Positions 52,729-61,874 of a DNA stretch of 64,000 bases are shown piece after piece. How positions within the stretch are numbered: the first letter of the stretch is position 1; each line of letters begins with the position of its first letter. The position numbers and the translations under genes are program-made. This DNA comes from Thalassospiraceae bacterium LMO-JJ14 (lineage in GTDB: Bacteria > Pseudomonadota > Alphaproteobacteria > Rhodospirillales > Casp-alpha2): the NCBI GenBank assembly GCA_021555105.2, contig CP134604.1, positions 2,542,001 to 2,606,000 of the forward strand. The letters are read 5' to 3'. The notes below the pieces were generated by a model, which saw nothing but the letters and a program-made list of their open reading frames with translations, had not been told where the DNA came from and did not search any database.

Positions 52729-54087
52729 TCAGGGCCGCGCCAGCGCCATTATTTCCCCAACATCATCCGCCCGATCCAAAGACCATATGCGCCCGATCAG
52801 TTCCGGCGCGCGCGGGCAGTCCGGCGCATATTCACCGGCAAGTTCCGTAAATTTCGTTTCGATTTCCGCATCGCTCAACGGTCGGGCATCGGTGCCGCGT
52901 GCGCCATCGATGGAAAATTCGTGCGCCGCGCCGTCCACGGTTTCGGCGACCATGTGCACACCGGCGACATCGATTTCACCATCGTCTTTCATATGCACCT
53001 TTTCACGGAAAGCCAGCACGCGGGGATCGTTGACCGTCTCGTCCGTGAACTGCCCCAGTCCCGCCTTGCCGAAGATCAGCGTCGCCGCGACCGCGTGCTG
53101 CGCCGAGACCTGCGCCTCGCGTCCCGTCGTCACACCCGGCCGGTCGGCGCGCTGGCGCAGCAACGGATGCCCGAACAACGTGATCCGGGTGATGTCTTCG
53201 ATGGCGATGCCGCTTTGCAGAAGTTCCATGCAGGCATCGATGACGGAAAACAGCACCACGCCGCCGGGATACGGCTTGTGAATGTTGCGCAGCACTTCCC
53301 AGCGTTTGCCGAGTCCTTCCGTGATTTCCCTGAATTCCGGGCTGTCGCAGGTCACATGCAGGAAACCGCGCGGTCCTTCGAGCGGACGGGGCGGACCGTC
53401 GAGGCCCCGTTCCGCCAGCAACGCGGCCAGCAGTCCGCCGCGCGCCGCACCGCCTACGCCGATACTTTTGGCCATGAAGCCCAGTGTCTCGACCAGGCCC
53501 GACGATTGCGCCGATGCCGCACCGAGCGCGCAGTTGAGCTTTTCCGCATTCAGCCCCAGCACCTTGCCCGCCGCCAGCGCCGCACCGAACACACCACAGG
53601 TCGCCGTGATGTGCCAGCCGCGGGCATAGTGGCCGGGCGATACCGCATTGCCGATCCGACATGCCGCCTCGATCCCCAACGCCAACGCCAGAATGAAATC
53701 GGCGCCGGAAATTTTCTGCCGTTCCGCCAGCGCCAGCAACGCCGGCGCCACCGGGGCGGTCGGATGGATGACGGTGCGGATATGCGTGTCGTCGAAATCG
53801 TGCACGTTGCCCGCCGCGCCGTTGACGAACGCCGCCGTCAACGGATCGGTGGTTTCGGTGCGCCCGATCAGCGTCGCATTTCCCGAACCTTTGAATTCAT
53901 CGAGCACCGCAACCGAGTGATCCAGCGCGACATCATGCGCGCCGGCAAAGGCGGTGGCGAAATAGTTCAGTAAAGAGCGCCGGGTATTGTGGCGCGCGTC
54001 TTCGGGCAGATCGTCCCACGTTGCGTTGGACACGAAACGGCACAGGGTTTCGGACACGGCAGGGACGTTGGAATTGCTGGCGGGCAT
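52729..54087 (-). CDS. MmgE/PrpD-family protein
   Basis: A 452-residue protein of the 2-methylcitrate dehydratase/cis-aconitate decarboxylase/immune-responsive gene 1 fold. Typical segments are NTRRSLLNYFATAFAG, AAFVNGAAGNVHDFDDTHI, GYHARG-like HYARGWHITATCGVFGAALA and KPYPGGVVLFSVID. No prpB or prpC is adjacent, so involvement in the methylcitrate cycle is not supported by context. The substrate is unknown. Confidence 0.88.
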   Translation of the reverse strand: MPASNSNVPAVSETLCRFVSNATWDDLPEDARHNTRRSLLNYFATAFAGAHDVALDHSVAVLDEFKGSGNATLIGRTETTDPLTAAFVNGAAGNVHDFDDTHIRTVIHPTAPVAPALLALAERQKISGADFILALALGIEAACRIGNAVSPGHYARGWHITATCGVFGAALAAGKVLGLNAEKLNCALGAASAQSSGLVETLGFMAKSIGVGGAARGGLLAALLAERGLDGPPRPLEGPRGFLHVTCDSPEFREITEGLGKRWEVLRNIHKPYPGGVVLFSVIDACMELLQSGIAIEDITRITLFGHPLLRQRADRPGVTTGREAQVSAQHAVAATLIFGKAGLGQFTDETVNDPRVLAFREKVHMKDDGEIDVAGVHMVAETVDGAAHEFSIDGARGTDARPLSDAEIETKFTELAGEYAPDCPRAPELIGRIWSLDRADDVGEIMALARP

Positions 54088-54171
54088 GCATGGAACCTTC
54101 GTTGCGCGGTAGTCCTGAGACTATCGGCAGGAACCATCACTGGCAACGCGGGAGATACCCCTCACCCGGCG

Positions 54172-54849
54172 CTAGTCCACATTCTTGTCGAAGTATGCCA
54201 GCCGTCCGGCAATGAACACGGCACCAAGCGCGCCGACAAACTGAGCGATGATAAAGAACGGCGCGTCCACGGGCTGGATGCCTGAGAACGTATCCGTCAT
54301 GGCGCGCGCAATGGTCACGGCGGGATTGGCAAAGCTGGTCGATGCCGTGAACCAGTACGCCGCGGTGATATAAAGGCCGACCATCCACGCCACGCTGTCC
54401 GGGCGGTGCCTGATCGCGCCGAAAATCGTCAGCACCAGACCGAATGTGGCGACGGCTTCGGAAAACATCTGCGCCGGGCCGCTGCGGATCTTCGTCGAGA
54501 GCTGGAATATCTGTTCCTCGAACATGATATGCGCGACCAGCATGCCGGTGATGGCGCCCGCGTCCTGCACGATGATGTAGACCAGCGCATGGCTTTTTTC
54601 GATTTCGCGCCGCATCATGAAAGCAAGCGTCACGGCGGGGTTGAAATGCGCCCCCGACATCGGACCGAAGGCGCTGATCAACACCACGAGCATGGCGCCG
54701 GTGGCAAGCGTGTTGCCCAAAAGCGCGACGGCGTCGTTCCCGCCGGCCAACCGTTCGGCCATGATCCCCGATCCGATAACCGTCGCCAGAAGGCCGGCCG
54801 TGCCGATGTATTCCGACAGCAGCCGGCGTTGAAAAGGATGTATGCTCAT
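54172..54849 (-). CDS. Aquaporin/aquaglyceroporin (MIP family), ars-operon type
   Basis: A 225-residue MIP channel with six predicted membrane helices and both NPA boxes (HFNPAVTLAF and FANPAVTIARAM). It is encoded 16 bases downstream of arsC and arsR on the same strand. In Sinorhizobium meliloti an aquaglyceroporin (AqpS) in the ars operon lets arsenite out after ArsC reduces arsenate; the same role is inferred here. No ArsB or Acr3 pump gene is present in the window. Confidence 0.9.
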   Translation of the reverse strand: MSIHPFQRRLLSEYIGTAGLLATVIGSGIMAERLAGGNDAVALLGNTLATGAMLVVLISAFGPMSGAHFNPAVTLAFMMRREIEKSHALVYIIVQDAGAITGMLVAHIMFEEQIFQLSTKIRSGPAQMFSEAVATFGLVLTIFGAIRHRPDSVAWMVGLYITAAYWFTASTSFANPAVTIARAMTDTFSGIQPVDAPFFIIAQFVGALGAVFIAGRLAYFDKNVD

Positions 54850-54865
54850 TCCGTTTTCTTTCGGT

Positions 54866-55387
54866 TCATGCCGTGTCGGGAAAACTCTGGCCGATCTCGT
54901 TCAGGTGCGCCTGCAGGCTCAGCTTGTCGATCGACGAAAGCGGCAGGTTCACGAAGATCGAAATCCGGTTCGACATGAAACGATAAGTCTCGGCAAAAGC
55001 GAGCCGCTTTTCCGCCTCGTTGCCTTCCGCCGACGCCGGATCCGGCACGCCCCAGTGCGCGGTCATCGGCTGGCCCGGCCAAATGGGGCAGACTTCGTTC
55101 GACGCGTTATCGCAGACCGTAAAGACGAAATCCATTTTCGGTGCACCCGGCTTGGCAAATTCGTCCCAGCTTTTGGAGCGCAACTCGTCCACCGGATGGT
55201 TGTTGTTCGCGAGCAGGTCGAGCGCATACGGGTGTACCTTGCCGGTCGGCATGCTGCCTGCGGAATAGGCCCTGAAACGTCCCTGCCCTTCGCGGTTCAG
55301 GATTGCCTCGGCCAGGATTGAGCGCGCCGAGTTCCCGGTACACAGAAACAGCACGTTCTTGACGTCTCGGCTTTCGGTTTTCGCCAT
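54866..55387 (-). CDS. arsC: Arsenate reductase ArsC (LMW-phosphatase type)
   Basis: A 173-residue cytoplasmic arsenate reductase of the low-molecular-weight tyrosine phosphatase fold. The nucleophile loop is FLCTGNSARSI (Cys16-x5-Arg22), and the two further redox cysteines lie in VCDNASNEVCPIW (Cys92 and Cys100), consistent with thioredoxin-type ArsC. The DPAS Asp acts as general acid. The ATG at 55387 overlaps the arsR stop by one base, confirming coupling, and follows AGGAGAT. It reduces arsenate to arsenite for exit through the aquaporin. Confidence 0.93.
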   Translation of the reverse strand: MAKTESRDVKNVLFLCTGNSARSILAEAILNREGQGRFRAYSAGSMPTGKVHPYALDLLANNNHPVDELRSKSWDEFAKPGAPKMDFVFTVCDNASNEVCPIWPGQPMTAHWGVPDPASAEGNEAEKRLAFAETYRFMSNRISIFVNLPLSSIDKLSLQAHLNEIGQSFPDTA

Positions 55388-55737
55388 CACGATATCTCCT
55401 CGAGTTTCTTGTTCGACTTGCCGCCGTCCATCAGATCGGCGCAGATCTCCGGATGTCCGGCGCAGCATTCTTCCGTCAGGAATCCGAGCAGCCCCCGCAT
55501 CACCGGGAAATTCACGGCATAGCGGATATGCCGCCCGTCGCGCTCGGAATAAAGGACGCCGGACTTCTCCAGCGTGCTCAGGTGAAACGACATGCGGGTC
55601 GGCTGGATGCCCAGCGCCTCGGCGATGCGTCCGGACGGCAGGCCGTCCTTACCCGAGCGCAGCACAAGCCGGAATGCCGCCAACCGATCGGCATGGGCAA
55701 GCGCGCTCAACGCGGCGATGGCATTGTCATTCTTCAT
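55387..55737 (-). CDS. arsR: ArsR-family metalloregulator
   Basis: A 116-residue winged-helix repressor. The recognition region is LGIQPTRMSFHLSTLEKSGV with the wing SERDGRHIRYAVN. A C-terminal cluster EECCAGHPEIC supplies three cysteines suitable for As(III) binding, placed differently from the E. coli type (helix 3 site). It is first gene of arsR-arsC-aqp, so it likely represses the operon until arsenite binds. Promoter sequences should lie at 55738-55808, an AT-rich gap. Confidence 0.92.
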   Translation of the reverse strand: MKNDNAIAALSALAHADRLAAFRLVLRSGKDGLPSGRIAEALGIQPTRMSFHLSTLEKSGVLYSERDGRHIRYAVNFPVMRGLLGFLTEECCAGHPEICADLMDGGKSNKKLEEIS

Positions 55738-55808
55738 ACAACATTACAAAAATACTTGTAGTATTTATGCAAATGAAAAATTTATGACGCTCAGGCAATC
55801 CGCCGCGT

Positions 55809-56615
55809 TTACTCGGGAATCGGCGCGTCCGGCTGAACCCCGGCCGTAAGGTCGACGCCGGGCACCGACAGGCGGCCGGTCGCAATCCGCAGAACCCACC
55901 CCGGCATCACGGGGATGGATTTCATCACAAATCCTCTGGCCAGTGACGCCCGCCCCATGATTTTTGCCCCCGCATGCAGACGCAAAAGCTGGGCGAAGGC
56001 TTCCGCCGCGGCGCTGATTTCGGCGTCGGTCCATACTTCGATCGCGAACGGTCCGAGCCGTTTCGCCGGTTTCGGTATCAGCCAGTCGACGGCGCGCCCG
56101 CCTGTGTGGTCTTCCCTGAAGGCGCGTTCATGCCTGCCGGTGAACAGCGCGGCCGTGCGGCGCATGGCGTCGAGGTTTTCCGCGTCATCGAGATCGCGTA
56201 GATCGAGCACAAGACGCCCTGTCGCAGCCCCCTGCCCGGCCGCATCGCCAACGGCCCCGGCAATGGCCCCGGCAATGGCTTTGGCATCGAAACGCGCCGG
56301 GACGATGAACAGTGTCCCCTTCATGTCGTTGACGACACGGTGCAGCGCCGGCCGAGCCTTCCAGCCGCGGGTTTTAAGGCCTTCGCCGGTATCGGGCAGC
56401 AGTTCGGCGCCGGGGCCGATGCGGTCCTTGAGGAACCTTGCGACGCAAAGCGGATCGGTATCGCAGGCATGCCTGAGGACGCTGGCCGGCGGAACGTCAT
56501 GACCGGCAGCCGCGACCTGGGCGGCGATATCGGCGATGTCATCCGCCGCCACCGGCATCGCGAGCGAAATCGCGAGCAACGGCAATACGACAGGCGTGAT
56601 CCATTTACGGGGCAT
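55809..56615 (-). CDS. Secreted protein with degenerate S41 (tail-specific protease-like) domain
   Basis: A 268-residue protein with an N-terminal signal peptide (LLAISLAMPVAADD). The middle and end match the layout of the C-terminal processing peptidase fold: RLVLDLRDLDDAE, then ISAAAEAFAQLLR where active members have a SASAAE-type Ser, and PGVDLTAGVQPDAPIPE at the end. The Lys expected after a GKG-type turn is not found (GRASLARGF). An inactive pseudo-enzyme is suggested, but the match is pattern-based. It is a single gene between arsR and the CbiX-type gene. Confidence 0.5.
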   Translation of the reverse strand: MPRKWITPVVLPLLAISLAMPVAADDIADIAAQVAAAGHDVPPASVLRHACDTDPLCVARFLKDRIGPGAELLPDTGEGLKTRGWKARPALHRVVNDMKGTLFIVPARFDAKAIAGAIAGAVGDAAGQGAATGRLVLDLRDLDDAENLDAMRRTAALFTGRHERAFREDHTGGRAVDWLIPKPAKRLGPFAIEVWTDAEISAAAEAFAQLLRLHAGAKIMGRASLARGFVMKSIPVMPGWVLRIATGRLSVPGVDLTAGVQPDAPIPE

Positions 56616-56821
56616 GACGGCTGAATTTACGTTCCCGGTCGTTAAAATTACGTGTCGATGCTTGTCTTTAATTTAGCAATAAAGACCGGCGGAAATATGT
56701 GCCGGCGGATTGCCGGCTTAACCTTGATCAACCATATGCAAAGATAAGCGTGTTCTATTAAATGTGAACCGTTGGCCCCTGCCATACGAATAAGTTCTGA
56801 ACGCATAACACCGGATGGCAT

Positions 56822-57595
56822 ATGACGACAACAGACACCGCCCTTTCGCCAGCATCCGCCGACCGCCATGACGCGGTGTCGGTGGTGCTGGCGGCGCACG
56901 GCTCGACACGGCGCCCGGATGCCAACGCCGTGGTCGCCAGGCATGCCGAATTGATGCGCCGGACCGGCCCTTTCCGAAACGTTTCCACGGCTTTTCTGAT
57001 GGGCAGCGGCGGATCTGCTGAGACTGCCCTGGCCGACACGGGGACTTCAACGGTACTGATCGTGCCATACATGATGTCCGACGGCTTCCTCGCCGAGGCG
57101 CTCTCCGGACAGATATCGAAGTCTCTGCACAAAGACGGCGCACAACCGAAAATCATCGTCACATTGCCGGTCGGCACCCACGAAGGGATCACGCAAATCG
57201 TCCGCCATGCCGGAGAACGCGCATTGATCCGTGCCGGTTTCGATGCCGGGTCATCGACATTGTTATTGGTCGCGCATGGCTCTAAAGGACGGCCCGAATC
57301 AAAAGTCAGCGCCCGGGTTCATGCTGACAGACTGCGCAACCAGGGCGGATTTGCGGCGGTCGAACTGGCGATGCTCGAAGAACCGCCGTTTCTTGATGAC
57401 AAGCTGGCGGCCATCAAGGGCCCGGTTGTGGTGGTCGGTCTGTTCGCCGCCCCCGGCGGGCATGCCGTCGATGACGTGAAGGCTGCGATCCGGCGTTCGG
57501 AAAACACCGAAATCACCGATGCCGGCCCGGTCGGCGTCGACCCGCGCATGGCCGAGATCGCCGTTTTGCGGGCACTCGGGGCGCTCAATCCCTGA
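56822..57595 (+). CDS. CbiX/SirB-family sirohydrochlorin chelatase
   Basis: A 257-residue chelatase-type protein with two tandem CbiX-like halves: VVLAAHGSTRRPDAN and LLLVAHGSKGRPESK each carry the metal-binding His, and VLIVPYMMSDGFLAEAL and VVVVGLFAAPGGHAVDDV the second site. Such proteins insert Co, Fe or Ni into sirohydrochlorin for cobalamin or siroheme. No other cob/cbi/cys genes are adjacent, and no cobalamin riboswitch is recognisable upstream, so the metal is unknown. Confidence 0.85.
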   Translation: MTTTDTALSPASADRHDAVSVVLAAHGSTRRPDANAVVARHAELMRRTGPFRNVSTAFLMGSGGSAETALADTGTSTVLIVPYMMSDGFLAEALSGQISKSLHKDGAQPKIIVTLPVGTHEGITQIVRHAGERALIRAGFDAGSSTLLLVAHGSKGRPESKVSARVHADRLRNQGGFAAVELAMLEEPPFLDDKLAAIKGPVVVVGLFAAPGGHAVDDVKAAIRRSENTEITDAGPVGVDPRMAEIAVLRALGALNP

Positions 57596-57631
57596 AATCC
57601 GTGAAATAGTCCGGGAATGGCCCGGAATTGA

Positions 57632-57661
57632 CAAAGGCCCCGACGATGCCGGGGCCTTGTC
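57632..57661. terminator. Bidirectional hairpin between convergent genes
   Basis: AAGGCCCCG-ACGATGC-CGGGGCCTT forms a GC-rich stem directly after the CbiX-type gene and before the end of the small zinc-ribbon gene on the other strand. The T-tracts on both sides are short (TTGT), so termination strength is uncertain. Confidence 0.6.
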
Positions 57662-57685
57662 TGTGCAAGTATTGTCTTGCGAAAT

Positions 57686-57856
57686 TTACGCTGCGGCACC
57701 TTCGCGCCACGCCGCCGTGCCCTTACAGGAAGGGCAAACACGCTCACCGTAATGATGAGACATGAAATTCTCACTGCACATCAGGCACTTGCGCTTTTTG
57801 TGCTGTTCGGGGCGGTCGGACGTCGGTTTTTTATTATCAGAGCTTCGAGAAGCCAT
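57686..57856 (-). CDS. Small zinc-ribbon protein
   Basis: A 56-residue basic protein. Two Cys pairs (CLMC and CPSC), spaced about 14 residues apart, form a four-Cys zinc ribbon; the N-terminal half is charged and probably disordered (SSDNKKPTSDRPEQHKKRK). Its start codon shares one base with the stop of the 62-residue gene (TAATG), so the two are translationally coupled. The function is unknown; RNA or ribosome association is a typical guess for such proteins. Confidence 0.8.
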   Translation of the reverse strand: MASRSSDNKKPTSDRPEQHKKRKCLMCSENFMSHHYGERVCPSCKGTAAWREGAAA

Positions 57857-58044
57857 TAGGCAGCCTCCTGGATTAAGTCTTCTCCAACCACTCCAGAGGT
57901 GCGGGCCATGATACGAGCGCTCAGGTTCAGGAGTTCCGCAGCTTCATCAAGACGGGCAGTATCTTCTGACGCACCTTGTATTTCGAGGGCAATCAGTTCG
58001 GACGCTTCGTCCGCAAGAAATTTTACCAAGTCCAAGCGTTGCAT
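57856..58044 (-). CDS. Small helical protein of unknown function
   Basis: A 62-residue acidic helical protein (LDLVKFLADEASELIALEIQ then LDEAAELLNLSARIMARTS). It has a good AAGGAG ribosome site. It is the first gene of a two-gene unit with the zinc-ribbon gene (TAATG overlap), facing away from glnB. No family is recognised. Confidence 0.72.
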   Translation of the reverse strand: MQRLDLVKFLADEASELIALEIQGASEDTARLDEAAELLNLSARIMARTSGVVGEDLIQEAA

Positions 58045-58885
<841 letters not shown>

Positions 58886-58962
58886 ACGCATCCCCGCATC
58901 CCGTCCCGCTCAACGGATAATCAGCTAAAACCACACCGAGTTAGGAAAGAAGGACTACAATA

Positions 58963-60384
58963 ATGGCAATGGATATCAAAACGCCGAACGATGTTCTGAA
59001 ATATATCAAGGATAATGAAATCGGGTATGTCGACCTGCGCTTCACCGACCCGCGCGGAAAATGGCAGCACCTGACGATGGTTTCCGACTTTGTCGAGGAA
59101 GAAACCTTCGAAGACGGCATCATGTTCGACGGCTCTTCGATTGCCGGCTGGAAAGCGATCAACGAATCCGACATGGCGCTGATCCCGGATGCTGAAACCG
59201 CCGTCATGGACCCGTTCTCGGCGCAACCGATGCTGATCCTGAACTGCGACATCATCGAGCCGACCAACGGCCAGCCCTATGAGCGCGACCCGCGCTCGGT
59301 CGCCAAGAAAGCAGAAGCCTATCTCGGTACCACCGGCATCGGCGACACCGCGTACTTCGGCGCCGAGCCCGAGTTCTTCATGTTCGACGACGTCCGCTAC
59401 AAGGTCGAGATGAACGAATGCTCGTTCGCTTTCTCGTCCGAGGAAGGCCCGTACGTCACCGGCGCGACGATGACCGACGGCAACCTCGCCCACCGTCCCG
59501 GTATCAAGGGCGGTTATTTCCCGGTACCGCCGGTCGACCAGGCCCATGACATCCGTGCCGAAATGGTTTCCGTGATGCTGGAAATGGGGCTGACCATGGA
59601 CAAGCACCACCACGAAGTCGCGCCGTCGCAGCACGAGCTGGGTATGGCCTTCTCGACCCTGGTGCGTGCCGCCGACAACGTGCAGATCTACAAATACGCC
59701 ACGCACATGGTCGCCGCGACCTACGGCAAAACGGCAACGTTCATGCCGAAGCCGGTTGCCGGCGACAACGGTTCGGGCATGCACACCCACCAGTCGATCT
59801 GGAAAGACGGCAAACCGACCTTTGCCGGTTCGGGTTACGCCGATCTGTCCGATACCTGCCTGCATTACATCGGCGGGATCATCAAGCATGCCAAGTCCAT
59901 CAACGCCTTTACCAACCCGTCGACGAACTCTTACAAGCGTCTGATCCCGGGCTTCGAAGCACCGGTGCTGCTGGCCTACTCGGCCCGCAACCGTTCCGCT
60001 TCGTGCCGTATTCCGTATTCGGGTTCGCCGAAAGGCAAACGTGTCGAAGTCCGCTTCCCGGACGCCGTCGCCAACCCGTATCTGGCATTCTCGGCGATGA
60101 TGATGGCCGGCCTTGACGGCATCCAGAACAAGATCCACCCGGGCGATGCCATGGACAAGGATCTGTACGACCTGCCGCCGGAAGAACTCGCCGAAGTGCC
60201 GACGGTGTGCGGCTCACTCCGCGAAGCGATGGAATCCCTTGATGCCGATCGTGACTTCCTGACCAAGGGTGACGTTTTCACCGACGATCAAATCAACGCG
60301 TACATGGACCTGAAGTGGGAAGAAATTTACGCTTTCGAACATGCGCCGCACCCGATCGAATTCAAGATGTACTACTCTTCCTAA
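58963..60384 (+). CDS. glnA: Glutamine synthetase type I
   Basis: A 473-residue dodecameric glutamine synthetase that makes glutamine from glutamate, ammonia and ATP. Beta-grasp motif [10 protein letters not shown], metal-binding EPEFFMFD, the catalytic [16 protein letters not shown] and [19 protein letters not shown] segments are present. Adenylylation Tyr lies in DLYDLPPEE (about residue 402). It follows glnB by 77 bases and is followed by a strong terminator at 60416. Confidence 0.98.
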   Translation: MAMDIKTPNDVLKYIKDNEIGYVDLRFTDPRGKWQHLTMVSDFVEEETFEDGIMFDGSSIAGWKAINESDMALIPDAETAVMDPFSAQPMLILNCDIIEPTNGQPYERDPRSVAKKAEAYLGTTGIGDTAYFGAEPEFFMFDDVRYKVEMNECSFAFSSEEGPYVTGATMTDGNLAHRPGIKGGYFPVPPVDQAHDIRAEMVSVMLEMGLTMDKHHHEVAPSQHELGMAFSTLVRAADNVQIYKYATHMVAATYGKTATFMPKPVAGDNGSGMHTHQSIWKDGKPTFAGSGYADLSDTCLHYIGGIIKHAKSINAFTNPSTNSYKRLIPGFEAPVLLAYSARNRSASCRIPYSGSPKGKRVEVRFPDAVANPYLAFSAMMMAGLDGIQNKIHPGDAMDKDLYDLPPEELAEVPTVCGSLREAMESLDADRDFLTKGDVFTDDQINAYMDLKWEEIYAFEHAPHPIEFKMYYSS

Positions 60385-60415
60385 CGCGGACCTGGAACTT
60401 CGGTTCCACCGTGGG

Positions 60416-60448
60416 GACCCCCGCCTGTCTAGGCGGGGGTCTTTTCTT
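60416..60448 (+). terminator. Rho-independent terminator after glnA
   Basis: GACCCCCGCC-TGTCTA-GGCGGGGGTC followed by TTTTCTTT: a ten-base GC-rich stem with a T-tract, 31 bases after the glnA stop. It closes the glnB-glnA unit. Confidence 0.93.
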
Positions 60449-60524
60449 TGCGCGGTACGGCAATCTGCGGCGGGATTGAACAGCGAAATACTCTGGAAAA
60501 CGCCGGCAATAGCTTCCATAAGTA

Positions 60525-60944
60525 ATGGTCATGACCGAGGATGCGACCGATCTGACGGCGGCGGATAACAGGCCGCACGCGTTTGAACTGCGTGACGACA
60601 ATCTCCGTCTGCTGTTTTCCGAAGCCGCGAAACGCGATCTCGGCGAACGTTTACGGTCCATTGAACTCGGTTTCACGGTGCTCTACGTATCGGTCCTGCT
60701 GGCCGTGACAGGGTGGGTCTTGCGGCTGCTCAGTGTCGAGCCGCAAACAGGCATTTCGATAATAGAATTATTGCTGAAGTTCGATGGCATGCAGAACTTC
60801 ATGATCAGCGTTGGCCTGCTGGTCGGCGGCATTTTGGCGGTACTCTCGCCGGTCGTCCTCACCATGCTTGTCATCGAGCGGCGCAACTGCCGTCGCGAAA
60901 TGAAGGATCTGAGTGCGCTGCTCAAACGCTATGGGCGTTTATAG
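60525..60944 (+). CDS. Small two-helix membrane protein
   Basis: A 139-residue (or 137 from ATG 60531) inner-membrane protein. Two hydrophobic segments are clear, VLYVSVLLAVTGWVLRLL and LLVGGILAVLSPVVLTMLVI, separated by a short loop, with charged N- and C-terminal cytoplasmic regions (ERRNCRREMKDLSALLKRYG). No family is recognised. It is transcribed alone after glnA. Confidence 0.7.
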   Translation: MVMTEDATDLTAADNRPHAFELRDDNLRLLFSEAAKRDLGERLRSIELGFTVLYVSVLLAVTGWVLRLLSVEPQTGISIIELLLKFDGMQNFMISVGLLVGGILAVLSPVVLTMLVIERRNCRREMKDLSALLKRYGRL

Positions 60945-61052
60945 TCCATAAACGCCCACATATCCGCCACCGTGCTCAGGTGCGGTATACGCCCATGAGC
61001 CTTCCGTCGCCTCAAACTCGATTTGGGGTCCATGATTTCAGGCAACACAGCT

Positions 61053-61083
61053 AAAAAAATGGATCCTGAATCAAGTTCAGGAT
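61053..61083 (-). terminator. Rho-independent terminator for the secreted protein gene on the minus strand
   Basis: On the minus strand, ATCCTGAA-CTTGA-TTCAGGAT is followed by CCATTTTTTT, an eight-base stem and T-run 23 bases beyond the stop of the gene at 61106-61489. The stem resembles the CCTGAA/TTCAGG repeat at 17718. Confidence 0.75.
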
Positions 61084-61105
61084 GACGGCGATCCGATGAT
61101 CACCG

Positions 61106-61489
61106 TCACTTTCTGGGCGGCAGCTTGACGGTGAATGTCCGCGTGCCGACGCCGGTGACGATGCAATAGGCACGGACCGTGACTTCGGTTGTGCCGATCG
61201 GCACCACGACCCGGCTCAGGCTGCGGGTAAACGGCTGTTCGTCGACATGCGGATGAAACAGCACCCGCTCGCCGACGACCTTGTTGTCCGGGGTCACGAT
61301 CTCCCACTTGTTGGCATAATGCTTCCAGCCTTCGTCGCGGTGCGCGACCGTGGCGTGAAAAGCATAAGTGCCGTCGGCATTCGCACTCACCGTAACGTCC
61401 AGAACCGACGGTTCGCTGGCGTGCGACGGCGGCGAAGTCAGCATCAATCCGAACGAGAAAAGCGCGGCAAGCGCAATATGGGACCGCAT
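61106..61489 (-). CDS. Secreted protein of unknown function (beta-rich)
   Basis: A 127-residue protein with an N-terminal signal peptide (RSHIALAALFSFGLMLTSPP; likely cleaved after SHA). The mature part is beta-strand-rich (VTVSANADGTYAFHATV, VVVPIGTTEVTVRAYC), like small immunoglobulin-type or CARDB-like domains. The ATG at 61489 follows a GGAGG ribosome site. Family not recognised. A terminator follows the gene on the minus strand. Confidence 0.72.
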   Translation of the reverse strand: MRSHIALAALFSFGLMLTSPPSHASEPSVLDVTVSANADGTYAFHATVAHRDEGWKHYANKWEIVTPDNKVVGERVLFHPHVDEQPFTRSLSRVVVPIGTTEVTVRAYCIVTGVGTRTFTVKLPPRK

Positions 61490-61678
61490 TGGACACCCTC
61501 CTGGCATAGCGTTTTCCCAAGCCTGAGCAAGGCAGCCCCGGAGATCAAGAGTAGGTTCGAACTTGCCCGATTATTTTACTTGATATTCTTATTTTGTTCT
61601 ACTAGTGTTCTTTTAATGTTCTTGTTTAGATAGATAACCAAGCCCCTGACTCGGGCGTTACATACGAAGGATATGATC

Positions 61679-61774
61679 ATGACCAAGTGGCACAATGCAG
61701 GCCGTTTCCTGAGCGAATTCCTGGCCCTCGGCACGCTGTTCGTTTCCGCCTACATCTCGATGATGTTGATCTGA
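61679..61774 (+). CDS. Small single-span membrane protein (31 residues)
   Basis: A short frame with a good AAGG ribosome site 8 bases upstream. It encodes MTKW followed by a hydrophobic helix (FLALGTLFVSAYISMMLI) covering most of the protein; an alternative ATG at 61673 adds two residues. It lies in a gap of about 380 bases between the divergent secreted-protein gene and the phospholipase-like gene. It may be a real small membrane protein, but length alone limits confidence. Confidence 0.5.
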   Translation: MTKWHNAGRFLSEFLALGTLFVSAYISMMLI

Positions 61775-61874
61775 GACGTTTTCCTATTCGCGCCAAGACT
61801 GATATGACAGTTGGCCAAAACTATTAATTGGTGTATCCTTTTTATTATGCACTTTATAATAAGGGGAGGCAAAG

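Noticed and set aside
56616-56821. Possible cobalamin riboswitch upstream of the CbiX-type gene.
   Set aside because: No B12-box-like sequence or matching helices could be seen; only short GCCGGC pieces are present.
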